Below are positions 8,424 through 15,931 of a stretch of 64,000 bases of DNA, piece by piece (position 1 is the stretch's first letter; each line of letters opens with the position of its first letter). The translations under genes were made by a program, and so were the position numbers. Under the pieces are notes generated by a model. It was not told where the DNA came from. It saw nothing but the letters and a program-made list of their open reading frames with translations, and did not search any database. This DNA is from Acidobacteriota bacterium (lineage in GTDB: Bacteria; Acidobacteriota; Vicinamibacteria; Vicinamibacterales; UBA2999), in contig JAUYQQ010000004.1 of the NCBI GenBank assembly GCA_030697165.1, forward strand, positions 331,390-395,389, given 5' to 3'.

Positions 8424-9385
8424 GCGCCTACCCCGCGCGCGTCGCGGGCCGCGGTCGCAGCGACGGCCTCCACGAAATAGTCTTCGAGCGTTTCCCGCAC
8501 CGGGTTGAGCGACACGATGTGCGCGCCGCGGCGGGTCAGATCAGGCAGCAGGCGATCGGGCTCGGCGTCGGGCACCAGGTGCAACATCACGTGGCCGTCG
8601 CCCAGGTCGGTAGTCCGCCGCGCGAGTGCGGCCAGTTCCGGGCGGAGCGTGTCGGTCACGCCCGACACGACCAGCTCCCAGCCCTTCAGCTCGAAGCCCA
8701 GGATGGCCGAGAGCGGACCGGACGCCACGAGGCGCCCCTGCACCAGGACCCCGACCCTGGTGCACAGCGCCTCGGCATCCGACAGGATGTGCGAGCTGAA
8801 GAACACGGTGCAGCCGCGCGCGCGCAGGCCGAGAATCAGGTCGCGGACGTGGCGGCGGCCCAGCGGATCGAGGCCGGACATCGGCTCGTCCAGGAAGACC
8901 ACCTCCGGGTCGTTGAGCAGGGCCTGCGCCAGGCCGACGCGCTGGAGCATCCCCTTGGAGAACCGCCGCAGGCGCAGCCGCCGCTCCTTGCCAATGCCCA
9001 CGTCATCGAGCACCCGCGAGACGCGCGTCGTCGCGTCGGCGCCGCGATACCCGAACAGCCGCGCAAAGTAGGCCAGCAGTTCCTCGGCGGTCAGGTAGTC
9101 GTAGTAGTAAGGATTCTCGGCCAGGAAGCCAATGCGCTGCCGGATGCTGGCGTCACCCACCGGGCGCCCCAGGATGCGGGCGTCGCCGGCGGTGGGATAC
9201 AGCAACTGCATCAGCAGCTTGAGCGCCGTGCTCTTGCCGGCGCCATTCGGGCCGAGAAACCCGAACACTTCCCCGGCAGCCACGGTGAGCGTGAGGCGAT
9301 CGAGCGCGCGGTAGGGCCGGGGGCGCCAGAAGCCGACGGTGAAATCCTTGGTCAGCCCCTCGGTCTCAATCGCTGGCGCCATCAT
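8420..9385 (-). CDS. ABC transporter ATP-binding protein of pilus cluster (PilH-like by position)
   Basis: 321 residues from the ATG at 9385, which overlaps the stop of the VKOR-DsbA gene (ATGA). Walker A is GPNGAGKST (about residue 48), the signature region RRFSKGMLQRVGLAQALL, Walker B VVFLDEPMSGLDP and the switch His in FFSSHILSDAEAL. A C-terminal ~90-residue extension is typical of CcmA/NatA-like ATPases. The signature is FSKGM rather than LSGGQ, a known variant in this subfamily. It should energise the permease encoded just downstream. The synteny pilA-ATPase-permease-pilD resembles M. xanthus pilA-pilGHI-pilD. Confidence 0.9.
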   Translation of the reverse strand: MMAPAIETEGLTKDFTVGFWRPRPYRALDRLTLTVAAGEVFGFLGPNGAGKSTALKLLMQLLYPTAGDARILGRPVGDASIRQRIGFLAENPYYYDYLTAEELLAYFARLFGYRGADATTRVSRVLDDVGIGKERRLRLRRFSKGMLQRVGLAQALLNDPEVVFLDEPMSGLDPLGRRHVRDLILGLRARGCTVFFSSHILSDAEALCTRVGVLVQGRLVASGPLSAILGFELKGWELVVSGVTDTLRPELAALARRTTDLGDGHVMLHLVPDAEPDRLLPDLTRRGAHIVSLNPVRETLEDYFVEAVAATAARDARGVGA

Positions 9386-10626
9386 TTCCCGCTGGTGACC
9401 CGCCGCAGTTCCCACGCAATGGCCGCGTCGAAATACTCGGCCCGCAGGCCGGGCAAGCGCATGCCGTTCATGAAGAAGGTGGGCGTGCCCGTGACCTTCA
9501 AGGCGGAGCCCTGCGCCACGTCGGCCTTCACGAGTTCCAGCGTCGCCGCGTAGCGCGCGTCGAAGTCGGTGACGCCGGCAACCGTCTGGACCGCGGACTT
9601 GACACTGGCCGGCGACAGCGACGGCTGGTTGGCGAAGAGCCACTCTTCCATCGCGTCGGCCTTGCCCTTCTCGCGGGCCAGCCGCACGGCGACGGCCGCT
9701 TCGCATGACGCGGGGTGCAGGTCCTGGTTGACGAACGCATTGCACTCGCGCTCGATCGCATAGTCGCGCGTCACGTAGCGGACCTTCCCGGGCTGCTCTT
9801 TCGCCCACTTCGCGAACACCGGCTTGTACTCCATGAAGGTCTGGCGGCACGGCGGGCACTGGTAGTCGTTGAACTTCACCACGACCACGGCCGCGCCTTC
9901 GGCCGGCACCACCATCGGCACGCGCGGCTGCTGCGCCAGGTATTCCTCGAACTGGGTGATCTGGGCGGCAGTCAGGCTGGCGGCAGCAGGCGCCTGCTCG
10001 GCGGCGGCGCCCGCGTCGGCCGAGACGGTGGCGACCGACTGGCCGGGAAACCACGCAACCGCGGCTCCGGCCGCAATCACAAACGCAACCGCGGCCGCCA
10101 ACGCCGACGGCGTCCGAAGCAGCAATCGCAGATCTCCAAGGACACGGTTCGGGAGGCTGGTCATGGGATACCTGGTGGCCGATCCCGACAGCAGGAACAG
10201 CCCGATGACGGCGGCATACGTGCCCACGCAGAGCACGCACACGGCCTTGAGGATGACGAACGAGGCATACGCGAGATAGAGCACCACGGCGAGGCCGATG
10301 GTGGACGAAGCAAAGATGTAGCCGGGCAGGTTGCCGGCGGCGGCCGGCGATGCCGAACAAAGCGCCACCAGCCCGAGAACGAACACAAAGAAGATCACGC
10401 CGAAGACCGCCACGGGTACGCCACCGACTGCGCCGTATCGGCTCGAATAGGCTTCCGTGCAACTGAACGTCGCGTTTACGTCGCAGAAGCTGGCATAGGC
10501 CGGATCGTTAATGAGCTGATAGTGCACGATGGCCGAGGCCGAGGATGCCACCAACCCGAGAAGGGCGAAGCCGGCGAACCACCCGGTCTTGGCCGGCGTG
10601 CCTGAGGGCGCGGACGCGAGGGACAT
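9382..10626 (-). CDS. vitamin K epoxide reductase-DsbA fusion (disulfide bond formation)
   Basis: 414 residues joining two modules. Residues about 15-150 form a VKOR membrane domain with the loop cysteines Cys48 and Cys56 and the active site CVLC (130-133) that reduces quinone. After another membrane helix (about 175-195), residues 240-414 form a DsbA-like thioredoxin domain with CPPC at 257-260 and the cis-Pro loop TGTPTFFMNG. The fusion should introduce disulfides into exported proteins and pass electrons to quinone on one chain. It is the first gene after pilA and is coupled to the ABC ATPase, so pilus components are probable substrates; the mature pilin in this locus has exactly two Cys. 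Confidence 0.92.
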   Translation of the reverse strand: MSLASAPSGTPAKTGWFAGFALLGLVASSASAIVHYQLINDPAYASFCDVNATFSCTEAYSSRYGAVGGVPVAVFGVIFFVFVLGLVALCSASPAAAGNLPGYIFASSTIGLAVVLYLAYASFVILKAVCVLCVGTYAAVIGLFLLSGSATRYPMTSLPNRVLGDLRLLLRTPSALAAAVAFVIAAGAAVAWFPGQSVATVSADAGAAAEQAPAAASLTAAQITQFEEYLAQQPRVPMVVPAEGAAVVVVKFNDYQCPPCRQTFMEYKPVFAKWAKEQPGKVRYVTRDYAIERECNAFVNQDLHPASCEAAVAVRLAREKGKADAMEEWLFANQPSLSPASVKSAVQTVAGVTDFDARYAATLELVKADVAQGSALKVTGTPTFFMNGMRLPGLRAEYFDAAIAWELRRVTSGK

Positions 10627-10648
10627 GCCGGAGATTCTACCTGTACAG

Positions 10649-10680
10649 ACGAAGGGTGCGGCACGGGCCGCACCCTTCGT
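10649..10680 (-). terminator. perfect 14-bp hairpin between pilA and VKOR-DsbA
   Basis: ACGAAGGGTGCGGC, loop ACGG, then its exact complement, starting 22 bases after the pilA stop. The stem is strong but lacks a following T-tract on the minus strand, so it may act as a leaky terminator or an mRNA 3'-end stabiliser that keeps pilA mRNA in excess over the downstream genes. Confidence 0.6.
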
Positions 10681-10701
10681 GGTGACGTTTCGGTCGTGCT
10701 G

Positions 10702-11241
10702 CTACTGCAGAACGGTGCCGGTGCCGGGGGCCGCGTCAACCGCGGTCTCGCCGGAGAGGGTGGACGCGAAGGTGTAGATCGTGCCCAGGGTGTTGGTCCA
10801 GAAGTAACGCGTTCCGGTGGAGCCCTCGTTGGCCGGGTCGGCATACGCGTAGTAGCCGGCACCCAGGTCCCCAACGACACCGTTGCAGGGAGCAATCGTC
10901 GGCGCCGTCGCCGGCGCTTCACCGGCCATCGTGATTTCGTAGCCGCTCTTCGTGATCGGGGCCGCGCCGATCAGGTCGGGGCTGATGAAGGGCGTGCCGC
11001 CGCCGCTCGGCGGTTCGCCCAGAACCACGAGGTCCATCGCGTAGAAGCCGTTGCCGCAGCTCGATGAATAGGCCTGCTGGGAGCTGTTGATCGCGCGGAG
11101 CGAACCAATGGCCGACGCTTCGTTACCCGACATGCGGGCGCGGAGCAGGCCGGGGACGGCGATGGCCGCGATGATGCCGATAATCGCGACGACGATCAGA
11201 AGTTCGATGAGCGTGAAGCCCTTGTTGCTACGAATACGCAT
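10702..11241 (-). CDS. pilA: type IV major pilin
   Basis: The ATG at 11241 gives 179 residues; a TTG five codons upstream is less likely because GGGAGA lies 8 bases before the ATG. The leader MRIRSNKG is followed by FTLIELLIVVAIIGIIAAIA, with cleavage after Gly8 and the essential Glu at mature position 5. The mature pilin is 171 residues. It has two cysteines (positions 62 and 119 of the precursor), which could form a disulfide. It is the only single-gene unit in the cluster: a sigma-54 promoter upstream and a strong hairpin downstream. It assembles into the retractile fibre using PilB, PilC and PilT. Confidence 0.95.
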   Translation of the reverse strand: MRIRSNKGFTLIELLIVVAIIGIIAAIAVPGLLRARMSGNEASAIGSLRAINSSQQAYSSSCGNGFYAMDLVVLGEPPSGGGTPFISPDLIGAAPITKSGYEITMAGEAPATAPTIAPCNGVVGDLGAGYYAYADPANEGSTGTRYFWTNTLGTIYTFASTLSGETAVDAAPGTGTVLQ

Positions 11242-11336
11242 GATGGTCTCTCCCAAAATCTTGCCCAGGTTGCCGTAAGTTGTTCGTCAGTCTCAACGCC
11301 GCTCACCCGGAGGCGGCGTCGTTCGTCCCTTACTAG

Positions 11337-11352
11337 AGCAACCGCTATGCCA
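11337..11352 (-). promoter_or_regulatory. sigma-54 promoter of pilA
   Basis: On the minus strand the sequence reads TGGCATAGCGGTTGCT, an almost exact match to the sigma-54 -24/-12 consensus (TGGCAC-N5-TTGCW) with GG and GC ten bases apart. It lies 95 bases upstream of the pilA ATG, leaving a leader of about 85 nt. The sigma-54 activator gene pilR is immediately upstream, as in other T4P systems. Confidence 0.88.
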
Positions 11353-11518
11353 ACAGGACCATAACCGGCGCTCATTTCCCTAAGTGCTTGTTATCAGTAG
11401 TCTTATCGGGCTATCTCGGAATCGGTTTAGGCCCGGGAGGCAAGGCATTTATGACAATTCCTGTCAGGAGCCCCTGCCAGTTTCTGTCACCGGCCGGGGA
11501 GGCGGAGGCGGAGGCGCA

Positions 11519-12985
11519 TCATTTGAGGCCGTACTTCTTGGCCAGGTAGCGGAACTGCCGAAAGCTCAGGCCCAGGACATCCGCCGCGCGCGTCTGCACG
11601 CCGCCCGAGCGTTCAAGCGCGCGTTCGAGGTGCGACCGCTCAATGTCCTGGAGGTGGCGCTCGAGGTTGAAGCCCAGGCCATCTTCAGGATGGGCCGCAA
11701 TGTGGCCAGGGCGGGCTGCTGTGGCCTTCCCATCGCGCAAATTCGCCGGCAACGTCGCCAGCTCGACTCGACGCTCCGACTCGAGGGCCACGGACCGTTC
11801 CACGACATTCTCAAGCTCTCGCACGTTGCCCGGCCACGCGTAGGCTCGCAGCGCTGCGATTGCGTCTGCCGAAAAGCCCTCGATGGCCTTGTTCATCTCG
11901 CGCGTGTATTTCCTGAGGAAGTGCTCGGCGATGAGCGGTATGTCATCAACCCGCTCTCGGAGCGCAGGCATCTTGAGCGGAATCACGTTCAGTCGATAGA
12001 ACAAGTCTTCACGGAATTGCCCGTCCCACACCCGCTTGGTCAAGTCACGATTGCTCGCCGCAATCACCCGAATGTCAGCGGGCGCCTCGTCAGTGCCGCC
12101 GACCCGACGAAACCTTCGCTCCTGGAGCACGCGCAGCAACTTCACCTGCATCGGCGGCGTCATCTCACCGATCTCATCCAAGAACACGGTGCCGCCTTCG
12201 GCAACTTCGAACAGGCCCTTCTTGTCACGATCAGCACTGGTGAATGCCCCCCGTACATGGCCAAAGAGCTCGGATTCGAGCAGGGCCTCGGGCATGGCGC
12301 CGCAGTTGACCGCCACGAACGGCTTCCCACCGCGCAGCGACTGCGCATGAAGGGCGCGCGCCACCAGTTCCTTGCCGGTGCCCGACTCGCCCGAGATCAA
12401 CACCGTGCTGTTGGTACGGCAGACCGTCTCGACCAGCCGGAACACCTCGAGCATCACCGGGCTGCGGCCGATGATGCCGGCGAACCCGAGCTCGGCGTTG
12501 GTCTTGCGCAGAACGGTCAGCTCGTGGCCCTGGCGGCGGCTCTTGAGCAAATGGCCGACCTGGAGCGTCACCAGATTCACGTCCTGGAACGGCTTTTCGA
12601 AGAGGTACTTGGCGCCGAGTTTCTCCGCCTCCTTCCATTCGGCCGAGTCCTGGGTCCAATGCGCGGTCATCATCACCACAACCACATCGGGCGCAAGATT
12701 GCGAATGGCCTGGAGCAACTGCACGCCATCGAGCCGGGGCATGCGGATGTCGGTGAGCACGACGTCGATAAACTCCTGCGCCAGCACCTCAAGCGCAGAC
12801 ACGCCGTCTCCCGCCAACAGGACGTCGTACCCAACCTTGGCGAACAGTTGGCGCGTCATCTCGCGCATCGACTGCTCGTCGTCCACGATCAGGATGCGCG
12901 GCTTGTCGGCCCCCTGATCCCTGATCCCCGATCCCTGATCCCTGATCCCCGATCCCTGATTCCTGGTCCCCGATCCCTGGCTCAC
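11519..12985 (-). CDS. pilR: type IV pilus sigma-54 response regulator
   Basis: 488 residues: receiver domain (about 29-150, Asp79), AAA+ domain with GESGTGKE at 199-206 and a C-terminal Fis-type helix-turn-helix. It should activate the pilA sigma-54 promoter nearby. The GTG start overlaps the pilS stop by 4 bp. Two oddities: residues 3-24 are encoded by ten 7-base tandem units that precede the receiver domain, and the sigma-54 contact loop reads GAFTSA (246-251) instead of GAFTGA. If the repeats changed by one unit the frame would be lost. Identity is firm from pilS adjacency and domain order. Confidence 0.93.
   Translation of the reverse strand: MSQGSGTRNQGSGIRDQGSGIRDQGADKPRILIVDDEQSMREMTRQLFAKVGYDVLLAGDGVSALEVLAQEFIDVVLTDIRMPRLDGVQLLQAIRNLAPDVVVVMMTAHWTQDSAEWKEAEKLGAKYLFEKPFQDVNLVTLQVGHLLKSRRQGHELTVLRKTNAELGFAGIIGRSPVMLEVFRLVETVCRTNSTVLISGESGTGKELVARALHAQSLRGGKPFVAVNCGAMPEALLESELFGHVRGAFTSADRDKKGLFEVAEGGTVFLDEIGEMTPPMQVKLLRVLQERRFRRVGGTDEAPADIRVIAASNRDLTKRVWDGQFREDLFYRLNVIPLKMPALRERVDDIPLIAEHFLRKYTREMNKAIEGFSADAIAALRAYAWPGNVRELENVVERSVALESERRVELATLPANLRDGKATAARPGHIAAHPEDGLGFNLERHLQDIERSHLERALERSGGVQTRAADVLGLSFRQFRYLAKKYGLK
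12912..12981. repeat. heptanucleotide tandem repeat inside the 5' end of pilR
   Basis: Ten consecutive 7-base units on the plus strand: CCCTGAT, CCCTGAT, CCCCGAT, CCCTGAT, CCCTGAT, CCCCGAT, CCCTGAT, TCCTGGT, CCCCGAT, CCCTGGC. They follow the pilR GTG codon at once and are translated as repeats of GSGIRDQ. Three units make seven codons; one unit gained or lost shifts the frame. Confidence 0.95.
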
Positions 12986-14673
12986 AAAACCTGCCCTTCC
13001 AGCTGCGGCTGCGCCGTCCCGGCCGGCCGCGCCGCCGGGAACGTGACCCGGAAGGCGGTGCCGCCGCCGGGACGCGAGCGCACGACGATCTGCCCGCCGT
13101 AGTCGGTGACGATCCGGTGCACGATGGCGAGGCCGAGGCCGGTGCCCTTGCCGAACGACCCGCGGAAGGGCTGGAAGATCGCCTCGACGTCTTCGGGCGC
13201 AATGCCGACACCCTCGTCTTCCACCAGCAGCACCGACTGCCGGTGATCCCCGGCGGCTTCTTCAGCCGCGCTGAGCGTCAGCGCCCCGTGGCCGGGCATG
13301 GCGCGCAGGCCGTTGGTGGCCAGGTTCCAGATAATCTGGCGGACCTGGCCCTCGTCGGCGTCGATCAGCACCGGCTGGTCGGGCAAGCGGACGTCGATGG
13401 TATGCCGCTCCGCCACTTCGGTGCTGTTGCGCAGCAGCATGGCGGTTTCCTGCACCATCTGGCGAAGGTCGAGCCGCTGGACCTGGAACCGCTGCGGCCG
13501 GGCGTAGGCGAGGAACGACTTGATGGTCTGGTTCAACCGCTCCGACTCGCGCAAGACGATGTCCATCAACTGCGCCTGGTCGGTCGACAGCGGGAGCTCC
13601 TGTTTCAGCATCTGCATCGAGCCCGACATCGAGGCCAGCGGATTGCGAATCTCGTGGGCGATGCCGGCGGCCATTTCGCCGACGGCGGCCAGCCGCTGCT
13701 GCAGCCGGGCGCCGTGCTCGAAACGCTTGGCGTCGGTGACGTCCTGGAAGGTGTAGAGATAGCCGCGCGTGCCGTCGGGCAGCGGCAGCGCCGCGGCGCT
13801 CACGCCGAGGTCAATCACCTGGCCGTCGGTGCGGCGGAACTGGTAGTCGGTGCGCTTGCTGCGCACCCGCGACAGGTCCTGCGCGATCGTGGCGGCAAAC
13901 GGCTCCGGCAGTTGCAGGACGGTGGCCGCCGGCTCGCCGAGCGGCAGGGCGCCGGTGCGGCCGGTGATCAGCATGGCCGAGCGGTTGAAGGTCAGCAGCC
14001 GGCCGCGGCTGTCGGCGGTCGCCAGCCCGCTCACCAGGTTATCGAGCACGTACTGGTTGAACGCCTGCAGGTCGGCAATTTCCTCAGTCGCCTGCTCGAG
14101 CCGGGCTTCGCCCTTCCGCGCCCGTTCGGCCAGCGACCCGCTCAGCACCGCCACGGCGAAGAAGCCGAAGCAGTTGAGCGCCACCGTATACTGCGCGACG
14201 TTGACCGGCGGCAGGGTGGTCACCGGCAGCGTGAACGGCACGTCGAGACTGTTGGCGGTGTAGAGATACTGCATCAGCACCAGCCCGAAGAACAGGATGC
14301 TGCTGAGGGTCGCCAACTGCAGCCCGCCGCGGCGAAACTGCACCGACGCCGCCGCCACGATCGGCAGCATGTAGAGGATGGTGAACAGGCTCTCGACCCC
14401 GCCGCTCAGCATGATCGCAGCCGAGATGATCACCGCGTCGATGGCGAAGTGCACGTCGGTGAGCCACGGCCAGCGGTCGACGAACCGCAACGAGCCGATG
14501 AAGCCGAGGCTCACCGCGTAGGTGAGGCCGATCAGGAAGAAGAACGGGTTGATCGCCCAGGCGCCTGGGGTGCGCAGTTGCACCACCAGGGCCAATCCGA
14601 GCAGCACGGTCGCCACCACCAGGCGGACGGCAATGTGGGCCGCCAGCCGCTGCCGGAGGGTCCGCTCCTTCAT
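12982..14673 (-). CDS. pilS: type IV pilus sensor histidine kinase
   Basis: 563 residues. About six transmembrane helices fill residues 11-185, as in PilS, followed by a PAS domain (about 205-315), HisKA with His340 in GIAHEIRNPLASMSGS, and HATPase with DEGVGIAPEDVEAIF and GTGLGLAI. In other bacteria PilS senses unassembled pilin in the membrane and signals to PilR to control pilA. It overlaps pilR by 4 bp and follows pilC by 4 bases, so pilB-T-C-S-R form one unit. Confidence 0.95.
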   Translation of the reverse strand: MKERTLRQRLAAHIAVRLVVATVLLGLALVVQLRTPGAWAINPFFFLIGLTYAVSLGFIGSLRFVDRWPWLTDVHFAIDAVIISAAIMLSGGVESLFTILYMLPIVAAASVQFRRGGLQLATLSSILFFGLVLMQYLYTANSLDVPFTLPVTTLPPVNVAQYTVALNCFGFFAVAVLSGSLAERARKGEARLEQATEEIADLQAFNQYVLDNLVSGLATADSRGRLLTFNRSAMLITGRTGALPLGEPAATVLQLPEPFAATIAQDLSRVRSKRTDYQFRRTDGQVIDLGVSAAALPLPDGTRGYLYTFQDVTDAKRFEHGARLQQRLAAVGEMAAGIAHEIRNPLASMSGSMQMLKQELPLSTDQAQLMDIVLRESERLNQTIKSFLAYARPQRFQVQRLDLRQMVQETAMLLRNSTEVAERHTIDVRLPDQPVLIDADEGQVRQIIWNLATNGLRAMPGHGALTLSAAEEAAGDHRQSVLLVEDEGVGIAPEDVEAIFQPFRGSFGKGTGLGLAIVHRIVTDYGGQIVVRSRPGGGTAFRVTFPAARPAGTAQPQLEGQVL

Positions 14674-14677
14674 CGAC

Positions 14678-15892
14678 CTAGGTCAGCTGGCTGATCAGGT
14701 CGAAGATCGGCATGTACATCGCGATCACGATGCCGCCGACCGCGCCGCCGAGCAGCGCAATCATCAACGGCTCGAGCAGCGTCAGCAGGCCCTCGACCGC
14801 GACGTCGACTTCCTCCTCGTAGAAGTCGGCGATCTTGCCGAGCATGGTGTCGAGCGCACCGGTCGCCTCGCCGACGCTGATCATCTGGCACACCATGCCG
14901 GGAAACACGCCCGTCTCCTTGAGCGGCGCCGAGATCGTTTCGCCGCGCTCGATGCTCTTGCGGGTCACCTGGATGGCGTCTTCGATAATGGCGTTGCCCG
15001 AGGTGCGGGCGGTGATGTCGAGGCCGTCCAGGATCGGCACGCCCGACGCCATCAGCGTCGACAGCGTCCGGCAGAACCGGGCGACCGCGATCTTGCGCAG
15101 GATCGGGCCGAGAATCGGCAGCTTGAGCGAAATCTGGTCGATCACCCGCCGCCCCTTCGGAGTCGCGTAGTAGGTGCGGAAGCCCCAGCCGCCGGCGAAG
15201 AACGTCACGAACAGCACCGGCATGAACCGGATCAGGTTTTCGCTGAGGGCAATGACGATGCGGGTCGGCAGCGGCAGGGTCGCGCCGAGGCCGGCAAACA
15301 GCGTCGCGAAGGTCGGGATCACCTTCCACAGAATGACGCCAATCACCACGCCGGCAATCACGATCACGGCGATCGGGTAGATCATCGCCGACTGCACCTG
15401 GCCCTTGAGCTTGACCGCCTTCTCAATGTAGACCGCAAGGCGCTTCAGGATGGTGTCGAGAATACCGCCCGCTTCGCCGGCGGCAATCATGTTGCAGAAC
15501 AGCGCGTCGAACACCCGCGGATGCCGCTTCATGGCCTCGGCCAGCGACATGCCGCCTTCGACGTCGGAGCGGGTGGCCAGGATCACCTGCGAGAAATAGG
15601 CGTGCTCTTCCTGGTTGCCGAGAATGTCGAGACACTGCACCAGCGGCAGGCCGGCGTCGATCATCACCGAGAACTGGCGCGTGAACACGGCCAGGTTCTT
15701 GGCCGGCACGCTGCGCGCCTTCAGGGTCTTGACCACCTTGGCCTGGGCCTTGGCCTGGGCCGGCTGGATGCGGGTGACCTGGATCTGCTCCCGGCGCAGC
15801 GCCGACACCACGGCGTCCATGGTGTCGCCCACGCGTTCGCCCGACACGGCCTCGCCGCTCCGGTTGCGTCCTGAGAATGCAAAAGTCGCCAT
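14678..15892 (-). CDS. pilC: type IV pilus inner-membrane platform protein
   Basis: 404 residues from the ATG at 15892 (GGAG 7 bases upstream); a TTG two codons earlier is possible. Two homologous T2SSF domains of ~125 residues each carry the ARTLSTL/LPLVQCLDILG-type motifs and the conserved pattern GEATGALDTML / GEAGGILDTIL, with membrane helices near residues 170, 220 and 375. PilC is the cytoplasmic-membrane platform on which PilB and PilT act. It is 39 bases after pilT. Confidence 0.96.
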   Translation of the reverse strand: MATFAFSGRNRSGEAVSGERVGDTMDAVVSALRREQIQVTRIQPAQAKAQAKVVKTLKARSVPAKNLAVFTRQFSVMIDAGLPLVQCLDILGNQEEHAYFSQVILATRSDVEGGMSLAEAMKRHPRVFDALFCNMIAAGEAGGILDTILKRLAVYIEKAVKLKGQVQSAMIYPIAVIVIAGVVIGVILWKVIPTFATLFAGLGATLPLPTRIVIALSENLIRFMPVLFVTFFAGGWGFRTYYATPKGRRVIDQISLKLPILGPILRKIAVARFCRTLSTLMASGVPILDGLDITARTSGNAIIEDAIQVTRKSIERGETISAPLKETGVFPGMVCQMISVGEATGALDTMLGKIADFYEEEVDVAVEGLLTLLEPLMIALLGGAVGGIVIAMYMPIFDLISQLT

Positions 15893-15931
15893 GTTCAATC
15901 TCCGCGGGAAGGCACAGAGATTCTACTTCCC

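Noticed and set aside
8420-10462. 680-residue form of the ABC ATPase gene
   Set aside because: The N-terminal ~360 residues lie over the VKOR-DsbA gene in another frame; the ATG at 9385 overlaps the upstream stop as in the neighbouring genes.
12912-12981. Possible CRISPR array in the heptamer tract
   Set aside because: Units are 7 bases with no spacers; no cas gene is in the window. No other regular repeat-spacer pattern was seen.
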